A stretch of 64,000 bases of DNA from Pararge aegeria. Taxonomy: Eukaryota; Arthropoda; Insecta; Lepidoptera; Nymphalidae. The stretch lies in NCBI RefSeq assembly GCF_905163445.1, contig NC_053185.1:13038001-13102000 (forward strand), in the 5' to 3' direction. A model generated the notes under the pieces. It saw only the letters and a program-made list of their open reading frames with translations. It ran no database searches and was not told the DNA's origin. Positions 11,684 through 22,400 of this stretch are shown one piece after another. Position 1 is the stretch's first letter. Each line of letters begins with the position of its first letter. The position numbers were made by a program, and so were the translations under genes.

Positions 11684-12183
11684 CTTATTTCTGTAAACAA
11701 AAAAAAGACCGGTTAAATAGTACCAGGGCACTCCTGCACCCAGAAATATACATATCAAACAAATTATATGACTGACTGTGCATCGCGGTTTCGCCTGTGT
11801 TTACTATGGGTCGTAGAGAGATAACCCTGTTTAATTAAATCTACCTTAAAAAACAAGCTATCTACGCAAAACGGTTTAAATTTACTGCGTATGTCACACA
11901 CACACACAGACACGTCTACAGACATTTTTTTCAAGGCTCCATATCTATATATAAATACGTGAAGCAAAACTTTGTACCTCTTTTATGAAAATTGCGCGGA
12001 CGGTGGAGTGTTTCAAATACTTATAGTTTAGGTTTATAGAAAAGGAATTATTAAAAACACATAATTTAAAAAAATAGCATTTTGCAGGAATTCCATCAGG
12101 AAACAAACACTTAATGGTTATCACTATCTTCTCACAACCATCTATGGGCCTACTTGAATTAAGAAATTTTTGACCCATGAGAT

Positions 12184-12228
12184 TTTGTATAAAATCAAAG
12201 TCAAACTTTGATTTTATACAAAACCTCA
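12184..12228. repeat. Short inverted repeat
   Basis: GATTTTGTATAAAATCAAAG and the reverse-complementary CTTTGATTTTATACAAAAC flank a few bases and form an A/T-rich hairpin. It may be the end of a small foldback element; nothing more is visible. Confidence 0.5.
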
Positions 12229-12272
12229 TGCCTTTTATGAGCTGTCAAAATTATCATGCTATATTAGACAAA

Positions 12273-12592
12273 GCATCATCATTATATCAACCCATAAACG
12301 GTCCACTACAGGGCCAGAGTCTCCTTTCATAATGAGAAAGGGTTAAGGCTGTTGTGCACCACGCTGGCCCAATGCGGATTGGTGGATTTCACACACCTTC
12401 GAGAACATCACCGAGAACTCTAAGGCATGCAGTTTTCCTCACGATGTTTTCCTTCACCGTTGCAGGAAATAATAAATAAAATTGCTTAAATCGCAAATTC
12501 TAAGTATGAGGTGCGTGCTGGAATTATAACTCGGCCCCCCGAAATTAAAGTTGAAGTCCTACCCTAACCTAACCCGGCTATCACCGCTTCAT
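12273..12592 (-). mobile_element. tRNA-derived SINE (family A), near full length
   Basis: On the plus strand it reads tail first: 'ATCAACCCATAAACGGTCCA', 'CACGCTGGCCCAATGCGG', 'GGTGGATTTCACACACC', 'GCATGCAGTTTTCCTCACGA', 'GGTGCGTGCTGG', 'CCCGGCTATCACCGCTTC'. The final part is the reverse complement of the tRNA-like head. It lies inside the probable Idh 5' intron. Confidence 0.85.
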
Positions 12593-13573
12593 CTCACAAA
12601 GTATAAAACAAAGCATACCTACTCAACATTAATTCTTCTAATTCTGAAAATATATGTGCACATAACCTGTGAGTTATAATTTTATTTTAAGTACCTACCA
12701 ATATAGGTGTGTAATTTATGTCATGTTATAACGTAAACAGTAGGGTCTTGGATATATTTTTGTGACTTTGCTTTTGAAATATTTTGTAATAAACTAACGT
12801 TTAGAATGCTGTGATAACAATTATTTTGAAATGTATGTATAAAACGGACACATTCTCAACAACAACACATCTTTGTATTGCTAACTGAAGTTTATAAACA
12901 GTAAGATATTCCAGTGAAATAATCAAATAACATAAACAACCTTTGTACTATTGGTGTACTATAAGGTCCATAACTTTGTTTAAAATTAAAAACGAATTCA
13001 TTTCTAAGCATTAAAATTTACATAGTAACTTGTTATGAATAATGTTGGAGTGTAAAATTAATTTAGTTTTTAAATTAAGTTTAACCATAGTTCAATTACT
13101 GATTTAACAAGGAAAGTAAGAAACTTATCCTGGTCCTACTAAAAATAATGCCTAAAATGCAGATGAGAGATGCTTGAAATCAACATCATATTGTTTTACT
13201 TTCAATGTCTATTGTTTATAAAACTTTATGTTATCACAGTAAAAATACCTCAATATCAATTAAATCTTACAAAAATATTTTGAAGTAAATACAGAATGTT
13301 ATGATAAAAAAAGGTATTTGTTTATAGACAAGATTATATTTATAAATACTATTGTATACAGCTAACTTAATATCATCAAAATCATAACATAAAAGTAGAA
13401 AGCTATATAAGAATTAAATGATATAATGACAGTATTACATATTATATTATCATAATATGTTTGATTGTTGTTCTACAGAAGATCAATTTATTAATCTTAT
13501 TCAAAACATCATTGACACAATTTCTGTTTGTCGTTTAATGAATATAAATACATATATGTATGTTAAATTTGTT
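12593..13573. other. AT-rich intronic/intergenic DNA, nothing recognised
   Basis: No coding exon, RNA gene or repeat family could be identified between the two SINE copies. Confidence 0.5.
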
Positions 13574-13882
13574 TCATCATATCAACCCATTAACGGCCCA
13601 CTTAAGGGCACGGGTCTCCTTCCATAATAAGAAGGGGCTAAGCTGTAGTCTACCATGCTGCCCCAGTGTGGATTGGTGGACTCCACACACCTTTTAGGAC
13701 ACTATGTAGAACTCTCAACCATGCAGGTTTTACTCAGGATGTTTCCCTTCACCCTTGAAGCAAGTGATATTTTAATTACTTAAAACCCACATAACTTACA
13801 ACAGTTGGATGTGCGTGCCGACATTTGAATTCCGCCCCCGAAGGTGAACTTAAGATCCTACCCACTGGGCTATCATCACTTC
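13574..13882 (-). mobile_element. tRNA-derived SINE (family A), near full length
   Basis: Same order of family A landmarks in reverse: 'ATCAACCCATTAACGGCCCA', 'GGATTGGTGGACTCCACAC', 'CATGCAGGTTTTACTCAGGA', 'AAGCAAGTGATATTTTAATT', 'GGGCTATCATCACTTC'. It runs from tail to tRNA-like head. Confidence 0.85.
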
Positions 13883-14087
13883 TTAAATAGGTTTGGTACA
13901 TTTTAAATAAATTTTGCATAAGTATGATTTTAGTTGCAGCTTTTAATTCAAGCAATTTAAACATCACTTCCTTTAAACCTGCATGCCATAGAGTTTGCCT
14001 TAATTTTCTCAACAGCATCTCTAGTGTACATCCGGTCCACTAACGGTCACACGTCTCGTCTAGAGCTAATTAAAATCGTTGGGCTTT

Positions 14088-14650
14088 GTTCCCGGGAAAT
14101 CAAGCTCGAGAAAAGTCGATAACTCGAGAAATCATGTTTCGTTATAGATATTAACGTTTTCTTTCATGTTGATTTTTTGTTTAGTTTAATAGAAGCTATT
14201 TTTGTTTATAAGTTCTAAATAACCAGCCAAAAATGGTGCTGTGATTGTAATTTAATTATAAGTTAAGATATTAACGTTTTATTTCATGTTGATTTTCTGT
14301 TTAGTTTAATAGAAGCTAATTTTGTTCATAAGTTCTAAATAATCAGCCAAAAATGGTGCTGTCATTGTAATTATAAGTTTAAATAATATTATTTCTGTAT
14401 TTTTTTTTAAAAAGTTAATTAGCTTATTAAGATTAATATTTTTGAATATAATCAATAAAAGTTTTATGATTAATTTGATACTTTTATTTGAAAGAAAAAC
14501 CACTGAATTTGTTGACGTTATTGGAACCAAATAATATGAGAAAACGTACGTGAATGTAAATTTCTCGACAACCCGAGAAGACTCGAGAAATTAGCCTCGA
14601 GAATTCTCAAGACCCGAGAAATTGAAAAGCTCGAGAAATCATGAACCCTA
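14088..14650. mobile_element. MITE-like element with CTCGAGAAA clusters at both ends
   Basis: CTCGAGAAA occurs at 14105-14113 and 14123-14131 on the left and at 14582-14590 and 14630-14638 on the right. Related CTCGAGAAT/CCCGAGAAA copies lie between, and GAGAAATCATG appears at both ends. The core holds a tandem duplication (14147-14266 and 14267-14386, period 120). There is no coding capacity. This is probably a non-autonomous DNA transposon with repetitive subterminal motifs; exact ends and target duplication were not resolved. Confidence 0.55.
14147..14386. repeat. Two-copy tandem repeat, 120-base unit
   Basis: Both copies run from GATATTAACGTTTT through 'TTTCATGTTGATTTT' and 'AGTTTAATAGAAGCTA' to 'CAGCCAAAAATGGTGCTGT', differing by only a few substitutions and a small gap near the end. 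Confidence 0.85.
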
Positions 14651-14885
14651 GTCTCGTCTCTGCACATCTAGCATGGGCCGGGACAATCTTCTCCCACAGC
14701 TTTATTAACTCACTGGCACAAAAGAGCACTGGCACAAAAGTGGAAATAATATCCAAGTAATACATCTGTAATAATAACCAGGGGGGTAAACTTCTTCTAT
14801 TTCTATGTTCCTGTGCTTTAGCAGGTGGAAACATTAATCATATCCCTTGTCAGGGATATAATCGGGGGATATAATTTTAGTCTAT

Positions 14886-14957
14886 TGCCTGTGCCTATAG
14901 AATGAGAAGGGTTTAGGCTATAGTCCAATCAAGCTGGCAAAGTGTGGATTGGAGAAT
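14886..14957 (-). mobile_element. SINE family A fragment
   Basis: Short piece with 'AATGAGAAGGGTTTAGGC', 'AAGCTGGCAAAGTGTGGATT'; head and tail are missing. Confidence 0.55.
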
Positions 14958-15980
14958 TAAATAAATAAAAATTTAAAGATACATATTTAACATAATAATT
15001 AAATTTTAAAACATTAATTATTTTCAATGTCATTACTTTAGATCACAATCCAACTAACTACATATAGTTCAATGGAATTCTTTAAAATATTTTCAATTAT
15101 TTATTGCATCTATGTTTTTACATTTTATAACATAATGTGGTGTGATACCCATCTTTATCTTAGCCCTGCTGCGTAAGTGAAATAACGGGCACTTATTTAA
15201 ACAAATATACAACACAAAAAATATACATCTTCTATACATAGTAGATGTTACTGTACAATAATATAAAGGTGAATAGTTTGTATGTATTTTTTAAAGGTCT
15301 CATTGGAAACATTTTTGTTTAAGATAGTTCATTCAGGAAGGTTACAGGCTAGTGACTGCCAAACCTTTTTAGCATTCCATGGATTTATTAGTTGTAGGTT
15401 TACTGCCCCCTTTATGATGTATGACAACACTAACCTGCATTGATCATACTGCCTTTCCTGCCAGCTCAAATAAAGCTATAGCATTCATAGACTCTAGTGA
15501 AAGTCTTCTGGGATTCACAACTATTAAAATAACAACTTTTAGTTATTATACTGTTGAAATGTTGTTCCTACCTAAGGTATAATATATCCATTTCAAAAGT
15601 GTTTTAAAAATTTAATGTAACTGAAGATAAGGCTTACATTTATATGCAAGAATATAATAAATTTATAAATCTGTTTTGAAATGAATATTGAAAAATTTAT
15701 TCCACAAAAATGAGAGAATTAGAATTATTATTATAAGATTTATTAACTGGTAAAGATTATTTTAAGATATTTGAGGTGATATATTAGATGTTTTAACAAA
15801 CTAATCATGTACCTAACTAGTAGGTAGATATGTATCTATCAGAATTTTTATTACAATCTTGCAGTATAGATTAGCACTTCACAGAACTGGTTTCTGTAGT
15901 ACAAAGTTCAATTGCTTATTTCATAGTCTACAAGGTAAATATGTAAGTTAAATGTTAATTTAATTTCGGTAACTAAATAC
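14958..15980. other. AT-rich DNA without recognised features
   Basis: Probably part of the Idh 5' intron. I see no exon, RNA gene or known repeat. Confidence 0.45.
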
Positions 15981-15992
15981 GTAATCACTTAC

Positions 15993-16140
15993 CAAGAGAA
16001 GCGGCTTGATATTTAACAATTTAACGTCGTCGATTACGATAAGACGGACCTCTCTTTTCAAGTGTACCGAATACACTGGGAAACTAGAAAGTTAAAGTGA
16101 AGTGAATGACGAATGTAAATTGTGAGTCGTTAGCACCGTG
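15993..16140 (-). promoter_or_regulatory. Candidate non-coding first exon and promoter of Idh
   Basis: Immediately upstream of the candidate donor at 15993 is a stretch less AT-rich than its surroundings, with several CpG (16020-16160). A start site near 16140 would place a short 5'-UTR exon here. No TATA box or initiator could be identified with confidence. Confidence 0.3.
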
Positions 16141-16159
16141 AACTGTAGAGTTCCGAATG

Positions 16160-16740
16160 ATCGGTGACCACCACTGATTAAAATTCGTAGGTACCTACTG
16201 AAGTTAAAAGAAAAAAAAATAGAATCGCTACAAATGTCACTTTGGTTTACACTGAGTAAATTTCGAATAGTTCTACGATAATGGTTTAGATGACTTCAAT
16301 TTTCAAAATTACTTACCACACAAAGCTATTTATGATTGTATCAGTATATTATTTTGTATAATTTCTATAATAGTTTAATATTATTTTGTCATCTGCATAA
16401 CGTAGAGTATTAATATTGAATGGTTATTAGTTACTTGTAGAAGAATGATTGGATGGGTAATTGTTCTGACCTCTATTTCACTATAGTACGCTGGACACTC
16501 TTTCCCCTTTACCATAATAGAATGATCAATGACATCTAAAAATTGTGCCGATTTGAAGCGCTGATGAGAGTTCTACGATAGGGTTGTGCCGAGTACTTTG
16601 GCGATAGTACTATTCGACACGATTTCTGTTAAGATTTATAAAATTAAAAAATATTGAAGCAAAGATTGTAACAGGTTATCATTACAACATTTAAATCAAA
16701 CATAACTCGCGCCCTACTTCCATGCCAGTCTAGTTTATTC
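16160..16740. other. Intergenic DNA, nothing recognised
   Basis: AT-rich sequence with no supported gene or repeat apart from the possible alternative Idh donor at 16311-16316 (minus strand). Confidence 0.45.
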
Positions 16741-17665
16741 TGAGAACATATGAAATTGATTTCGCTGAACATTAATAAAGCTGCTGGTCCTGATGGTGTT
16801 CCAGGGTTATTTATTAAAAAATGTGCTCCTTTCTTGTTCAACGTTCCTCGCCTCTCAAATTATTTTAAATTGCTTACTTGAAACGGGAGTCGTCTCGAAT
16901 GAATGGAAAAAAGTGCGTGTAACTACAATACATAAAAAGATGACACGGGCAGCGTACGTAATTACAGACGTATTTCGTTATTATCAACTTTCGCTAAAAT
17001 ATTAGAATCTTTGGTTTGTCCAATAATTACCGCTCGCACTAGGAACAGTATTAATCCTAGGCAGCATGGATTTCAAAACAAAAAATCGGTTACCAGCAAT
17101 TTGTTAACTATGTTAATTTTCTTACAAAACAAGTGGATAAGGGCACTGAAATAGACTCAAAAAACACCGGTTTAACCAGTTCCTTGGATAAGGTCCGTCA
17201 TGGTAATCTGCTACATACATATAATCATTATTCGATTTCGATATGGTATTTGTGGTAATTTATTATTTTGGTTTGTGTACCTAAAAGACGGAGGGCAGTC
17301 TGTAGCAGTCAAGGGATAATATGAGTCCCGGCCCTATAAAGTCAGGTGTACCTCAGGGCTCACATTTGGGCTCTATTCTGTTTCTTCTCTTTATTAACGA
17401 CATTGTCGATTGTGTACCTGGAGTGATCGCAATAAAATGCTTCAAAGTGTTAAATTAAATTTTAATTTACCAAGGTAAAAACAATATTTTCAACCATTAA
17501 TTTGTGGTGCGAAAAAAAGTGAAGTTGTAGTGCATGCTAGCAGTACATTTAAATAGGCTCAATTATTATAAAATGGGAACTTTTGCTGATCGCAGACACA
17601 AAATTGATTTATGTGCCTTCATAAAAGCCTGAATGGACACATTTTTTGCAACTATATAATAAGAT
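16741..17665 (+). pseudogene. Dead LINE reverse transcriptase fragment
   Basis: Frame-broken pieces of a Jockey/CR1-like non-LTR retrotransposon polymerase. Near 16772 the frame reads NKAAGPDGVPGLFIKKC, the 'KAaGPDGiP' motif of this group. Around 16975-17080 'RISLLSTFAKILESLV' and 'QHGFQNKKS' can be read across frames, and near 17342 'SGVPQGSHLGSILFLLFIND' is the following RT block. At about 17580 'FADRRHKIDLCAFIKA' matches the 'RR...DL..LYK' region beyond the RT domain. Stops and frameshifts are frequent, and the catalytic [FY]xDD block between the last two motifs is missing. Confidence 0.85.
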
Positions 17666-18035
17666 TAAATAAAAAAAGGTGTGTGTACTTATGTACACCC
17701 GTTATAAGCTGTACTTCTTTAGCGTAACAACATAAAAATCTTTTCAAAAACTTTTTTATTACGCCTTTTTCTACGTTATTAGAGAAAACGACACTAAAAA
17801 TAGAAACAACGTATTTAATACATTGAAAGTTTTATTAAAACGCATTATCTAGTTATCTCTCCCACCCGATTAAATTAATGATGCAACGTCAACCATGTTT
17901 CCCGATTTGCAAGACCTGAGACCTGAGATTCTTAAAATAAACTTTGGTCTTATATAAATCTTATAGCCACTGTTATATACTAGTATTTAGTATTATTAAG
18001 TAAATGGATATTCGGTTGTATGCAGCAACCAAAAA
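17666..18035. other. AT-rich spacer, nothing recognised
   Basis: No exon, repeat family or RNA gene identified between the LINE remnant and the hairpin at 18050. Confidence 0.45.
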
Positions 18036-18049
18036 TAAATAATAGGTGT

Positions 18050-18106
18050 GTGAGTGAGGACAAGTAGTAGTGCATTTTGATAACACTACTACTTGTCCTC
18101 TCTCAC
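18050..18106. repeat. Inverted repeat, 23-base arms with one mismatch
   Basis: Arms 18050-18072 and 18084-18106 enclose an 11-base loop; the arm core is GGACAAGTAGTAGTG. No TE family is recognised. Confidence 0.9.
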
Positions 18107-18236
18107 AACATTTCAACGTCCTCACTCAATACCAATGTTTTATAAGCATATGAATTAAATTTAAAAAGTTATCAAATATGTGAATATCAGCTTTTTAACT
18201 AAATGCCACCCGTATTGGTCACCTGTGATTATTATG

Positions 18237-18274
18237 GTATCTAATCTGTGACATACTCACCACAGATTAGATAC
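18237..18274. repeat. Perfect 14-base inverted repeat
   Basis: GTATCTAATCTGTG (18237-18250) and CACAGATTAGATAC (18261-18274) enclose a 10-base loop. A third, direct AGATTAGATACT copy follows at about 18333. Confidence 0.9.
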
Positions 18275-18364
18275 TTTTTTTAAAGGCCTTAAAGGACTTG
18301 AATCCATGGCCGTAAAATATATTAAAAAAAAAAAGATTAGATACTGGTTTACGTTCAATAATTA

Positions 18365-18796
18365 TGGAGGGTAGAGGTAAGGAAAGTCATCTTATATGGG
18401 AGAAAAGTTGAAAAAGTGTCCAGTTGTTGCGCTAAATAACAGTTCAAAAATCCTCCACAATGGCGCTGGTGGATGCACAGGGTATGGTATGAATGTAGCA
18501 ATCGTAGATGAATTGAAGTATGCCGAGTTAAAAAATTTAATGTCATTATCGACTAAAGTAGTTAATTATTGAGAATTTCAACAACTTACGTTGTACAAAA
18601 TATTGTGGTAAATATAACCTTACTTCCTTGTATCTCCATACTTCCTTGTTTATTTTTCAAGCCTACTCTAACAATATTTATATTTGGCGCTTCTTTTAAG
18701 AGTTACCCTGATGCAAATGTGGCGCCATCCTAATTTAATACATTTTGACGACACTTTTTCATATACACAGATGACTCTCCTTACCTCTACCCTCCA
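18365..18796. mobile_element. MITE with long TIRs and TA target duplication
   Basis: TGGAGGGTAGAGGTAAGGA at 18365 is mirrored by TCCTTACCTCTACCCTCCA ending at 18796. Both ends are flanked by TA (18363-18364 and 18797-18798). The complementarity goes on inward with gaps (AGTCATC..., GAAAAAGTGTC). The ~430-base interior has no transposase. A TA duplication fits Tc1/mariner- or PIF-type elements; the superfamily is not settled. It lies about 100 bases upstream of the small ORF at 18902. Confidence 0.85.
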
Positions 18797-18901
18797 TATC
18801 AATAATATACAACTACATTATTACAGTTAAGGTTTCCATGTAGCTACACTATTATAGCTACTTTCGGATTTAGAAATATAATTGTTTCATAAAAATAACT
18901 A

Positions 18902-19096
18902 ATGGATTTAGATATCTGGTTCGGGCCAATTATTTTTGTTATACTATTGTTTTGCGTTTTCTCTGCAATATTATATGGCACAGACACATTAGTTTTAGTG
19001 CCTACTTTGTTTTTGGCATTCTGTGCGAAATATTTCCATCTCCTAGTTCCAAACGATTTGGAAACTATAGTAAATGAGTTGGAACAACGAAATTAA
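18902..19096 (+). CDS. Possible small two-helix membrane protein
   Basis: A 64-codon ORF, not recognised as any named family. Two hydrophobic segments are evident: IIFVILLFCVFSAILYG (about residues 10-26) and LVLVPTLFLAFCAKYFHLLV (about 31-50). A short charged C-terminal tail (NDLETIVNELEQRN) follows. The ORF begins ATGGATTTAG and ends in TAA; AATAAA follows at 19184-19189. Gene-like points are the composition, the tail of acidic/amphipathic type and the nearby polyadenylation signal. It could equally be an upstream ORF in the DNTTIP1 transcript or chance. Transcript data or conservation would decide. Confidence 0.4.
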   Translation: MDLDIWFGPIIFVILLFCVFSAILYGTDTLVLVPTLFLAFCAKYFHLLVPNDLETIVNELEQRN

Positions 19097-19183
19097 AAAT
19101 GCCTTTATTTTACTATTACTAATAACAGCTGTACTTTAAGTTACACTATTGTTTTATATTAATTTATTGTAAAGTGTTATATG

Positions 19184-19189
19184 AATAAA
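19184..19189 (+). terminator. Candidate polyadenylation signal after the small ORF
   Basis: AATAAA within ATGAATAAATGTGGG, 88 bases past the stop of the 64-codon ORF and 115 bases before the DNTTIP1 start. Confidence 0.35.
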
Positions 19190-19303
19190 TGTGGGTACGT
19201 AATGGCATTCTTCCTGCTACAAATTTGACTTTATTTGCATTTTACGATAGTATGCGAGATCCGCGAAGAGTTAAATCAATTTGCAAGTGATTTTCATGTC
19301 GAA

Positions 19304-19423
19304 ATGGTTATTCAGAAGAACAAAGAAACAAGTAATCTATCATCTTTCGATAGTACATGGAAGTTTCAGGAGCCCCCTAAAATAATTAATATACGTACGA
19401 GTACAACAGCAAACATGCAAGCG
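19304..19423 (+). CDS. DNTTIP1: DNTTIP1 exon 1
   Basis: Codes 40 polar residues from MVIQKNKE to TTANMQA and ends at the donor GCG|GTAAGT in phase 0. The frame is open upstream to 19235, so the 5' UTR probably continues there. This segment is not conserved in the human protein, whose N-terminus is also variable. Confidence 0.7.
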
Positions 19424-22400
19424 GTAAGTCTAAAATTAACTATTATTAATATATGTGCGAAAGTGTGGCTGTTTTTTTATTTTATTTGTATGATAGGTAT
19501 ATTTGGCTGTAACGTTGACTCAATCTTGATGAAATTTGACGCATAATATCTGAAACTTATCCCAAAAAATCTGCTAGTAAAACTATTTATTTTAATAAGA
19601 ATTAACACTGATACAAATTTAACCCACTTTTGTTTCTACCGGCAAACCTTATTAAATATTCGAACACAATGGCTGCTATTGTGACTTTTCCTCAGCGCAA
19701 GCCAAGTAATGAATTTTATAGGAAACATATTATTACATTATTCAATATCTCCAATATTTTTAAAATTAAATTATAGCCTATGTTACTTCCTGATCTACTT
19801 AGAAAATGTTTGTGTGATGAGCATAATCGTTTTTCAGTGTCTAGGTGTTTATCTGTATATTATAAGTATTTATGTGTATTATATTCATAAAAATATTCAA
19901 CAGCTAGTACCCATAATACAAGCTACGCTTACTTTGGGGCTAGATGGCGAGGTGTGTATTGTCGTAGTATAAAAAAAAAAACAAAGAAACAAAAACTTCT
20001 TTACTCTTTATAATATTAGTATAGATATTTCAATCAAAAGAGAGATTTTTGGCTACCTATTGTAAAGCTGCTAGTTAAAAGCTGTTAACATAAATGTGAT
20101 CCAATCTGGACTTGTTAAGTGTAGGATTTCTTTGTCATATTGTTTTCTTTCCATGTATTAACAATCTTCTTTTGTGCCTACATCCTTACACAACACTTAG
20201 CTATGTATGTTTACTATTTTTATTTGATCTAATTAAAAATCTTAAGATCATAAGATGAGTAAGGATAATAGAAAAAACCAATGCATTATTTTAAGACATG
20301 AATGTCTCTCTCCCTCTATCTATCTGTTTGAAAACCTAAAATGTATTTAAATCATATATTATAGTTCAATCTTGGTGCTTTGTCATTTAAAAGCATTTAC
20401 ATAATTTGTTTACCTTAACAACATTCAAACTAAGTGGCTAGTTCAATTATAACATATACACATATGTCATGTTTTGCTACCTAGCACAATAAACTAGCAC
20501 AAAAAAAATCTTTATCTAAAGAGATTATAATTTAGAAATATTGTTTTTTAGAAACCACCTATAACACGTCAGATAGCCATAAGTACATTGGCAGCAATGC
20601 ACCGGCGGTTCAGCCTTCCTGGCCCTGTACAACCACACTCAAGGCCCATTGCTGAGTTTAGGGCAAGTGCTAATAAATCTCTGGACATGTTGCGCCAAAC
20701 CATACAGTCTTCGGTTACTAGGGAAATTGATCAAGTTATTAAAAAGTATTTAGAAGTAAGTATCTTTATCAATATATGCAAGTGTATTGCAAGAACCTGA
20801 AGGCTCCACCAATATGATTTAATTTTGCTTTACTGGGGTGGTTTAGGAAATAAAATAATTAACGCCCAAAAGAACAACCGAAAAACAAAGAATCTTTTGT
20901 ATTGGAATTTCCGCTTCGGACTTAATAGATGGTACAAAGTTGAAAGGGTCATCTATATAGATGGAACTAATTTGATCACTGCATGTTACTCGGGAAGACT
21001 GCCAGAATTGCTGGAGTTTCTTTTCTAATCATAGATATTATTTTCTTTTCAGAAATTCTTTGTTCCTGCAGTAAATAATATTAGATTGAACTTGGGTGAT
21101 GAGTCTGTAAGTGAGGACCAGGTGGGTAATTAATTACAGATATACTAGTACCTGTAGCTGTGTGTCTTTTTTTCTAACCATTTGCTTCCTAGGTTAGAAG
21201 TATCCTTGATGTCTCCTTGATGATGAAAACCAGTTGCCTATAAATGGCTTCATCACTAAGCGATTTTTTTTAAATTGATGAACTACAATAAACAGAACAA
21301 TACTTTGAAGGGCATGCAGTGAATCTGTGCCCATCTACCTAAGGAGTAGGTGTTAAACCTCATGTGCGTGTAATTACGCCGGCCCCCATACCCTTCAGAT
21401 CAGGCAGCATTGCAACAATTCTGCTTAGTGGCAGAAATAATCACGTTGGTAGTACTTCCCCGGACAAGCTGTCACAAAAAACTCTATCATTTATATAGGT
21501 AACTGGCTATTTTCAATTCTCCCTGGTGCAGTGGTCAGGGCGGTGGCCTTATAACTGGAGGTCCTGAATTCGATTCCCGGCGGGGCCAATTTTTTCGGCC
21601 GTTGCTTAGATGAGCAGCACGGAATAAAACACGAGTGATTCCCGGATTCTTTTTTGGATGCAAGAATATATTCTTGCCAAATTTAATCCATGTGTGCAGT
21701 TTTGATCAGTGGGTAGCACTCGCATTTATAATAGTAGTATTGTAGCTTATATGAATTCATTTACTTTGGGGTTAGATGGCGATGTGTGTATTGTTGTAGT
21801 ATATTTATTTATTTTAAAATTACTCAATGCATTTTTTAATCTGCAAATTATTTTGTACTCACCAGGTGCGAGCAGTATGCCGAGCAATGCTAGATGCCAC
21901 AAGATTACTTTATTCCACTCCTCCACGAACTGTAACCACAAGCTTTGCTGATATCACAAGTGATGCTGAATCTAGCGCTAACACAGAAAATAAATTAACA
22001 CGACAAGCAGTAAGTAAATTATTTTAATTAATATTATGTAAAATCTTTTAATTAAAATTTTTGCCCCAATTAACCTACAAAAAAAAAAAATTAATATTCT
22101 AGAATTCTAATCTTGTAATTGTGGTAATGTAGATTTACTTACAAAATACAACTGAGTTAACCATTGGGTTAACTCAGTTGTATTTTGTATTATAATAACC
22201 TTACTTTATAAATAGGTTTTGTAGCAGAAACATAACTTTTCCCACCAGAATGGCGTATCTTAAAATTAGCGCTTTCTAATAATTGGTTGAGGTGATGATG
22301 ATGAACATACTAACATACAAACAATGACAAAAACTCTTTTACTATATAGTATTACTAAAGATAAATGTTAGACAACAGCACACTTACAATAATAAAAAAT

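Larger units (their letters stand above)
11691..15992 (-). other. Probable 5'-UTR intron of Idh
   Basis: The acceptor (polypyrimidine-rich, ending TTTACAG) is at 11691-11693 on the minus strand, seven bases before the Idh ATG. A consensus donor CTTG|GTAAGTGATT reads on the same strand at 15993/15992, and a second possible donor (GTAAGT at 16316-16311) lies further upstream. The first gives an intron of about 4.3 kb filled with repeats. The acceptor is well supported; the pairing with this donor is inference. Confidence 0.5.

Noticed and set aside
11684..11758. N-terminal extension of Idh (25 residues, MICIF...)
   Set aside because: It reads through an intron: TTTACAG acceptor lies at 11691-11693, and the residues do not match the family.
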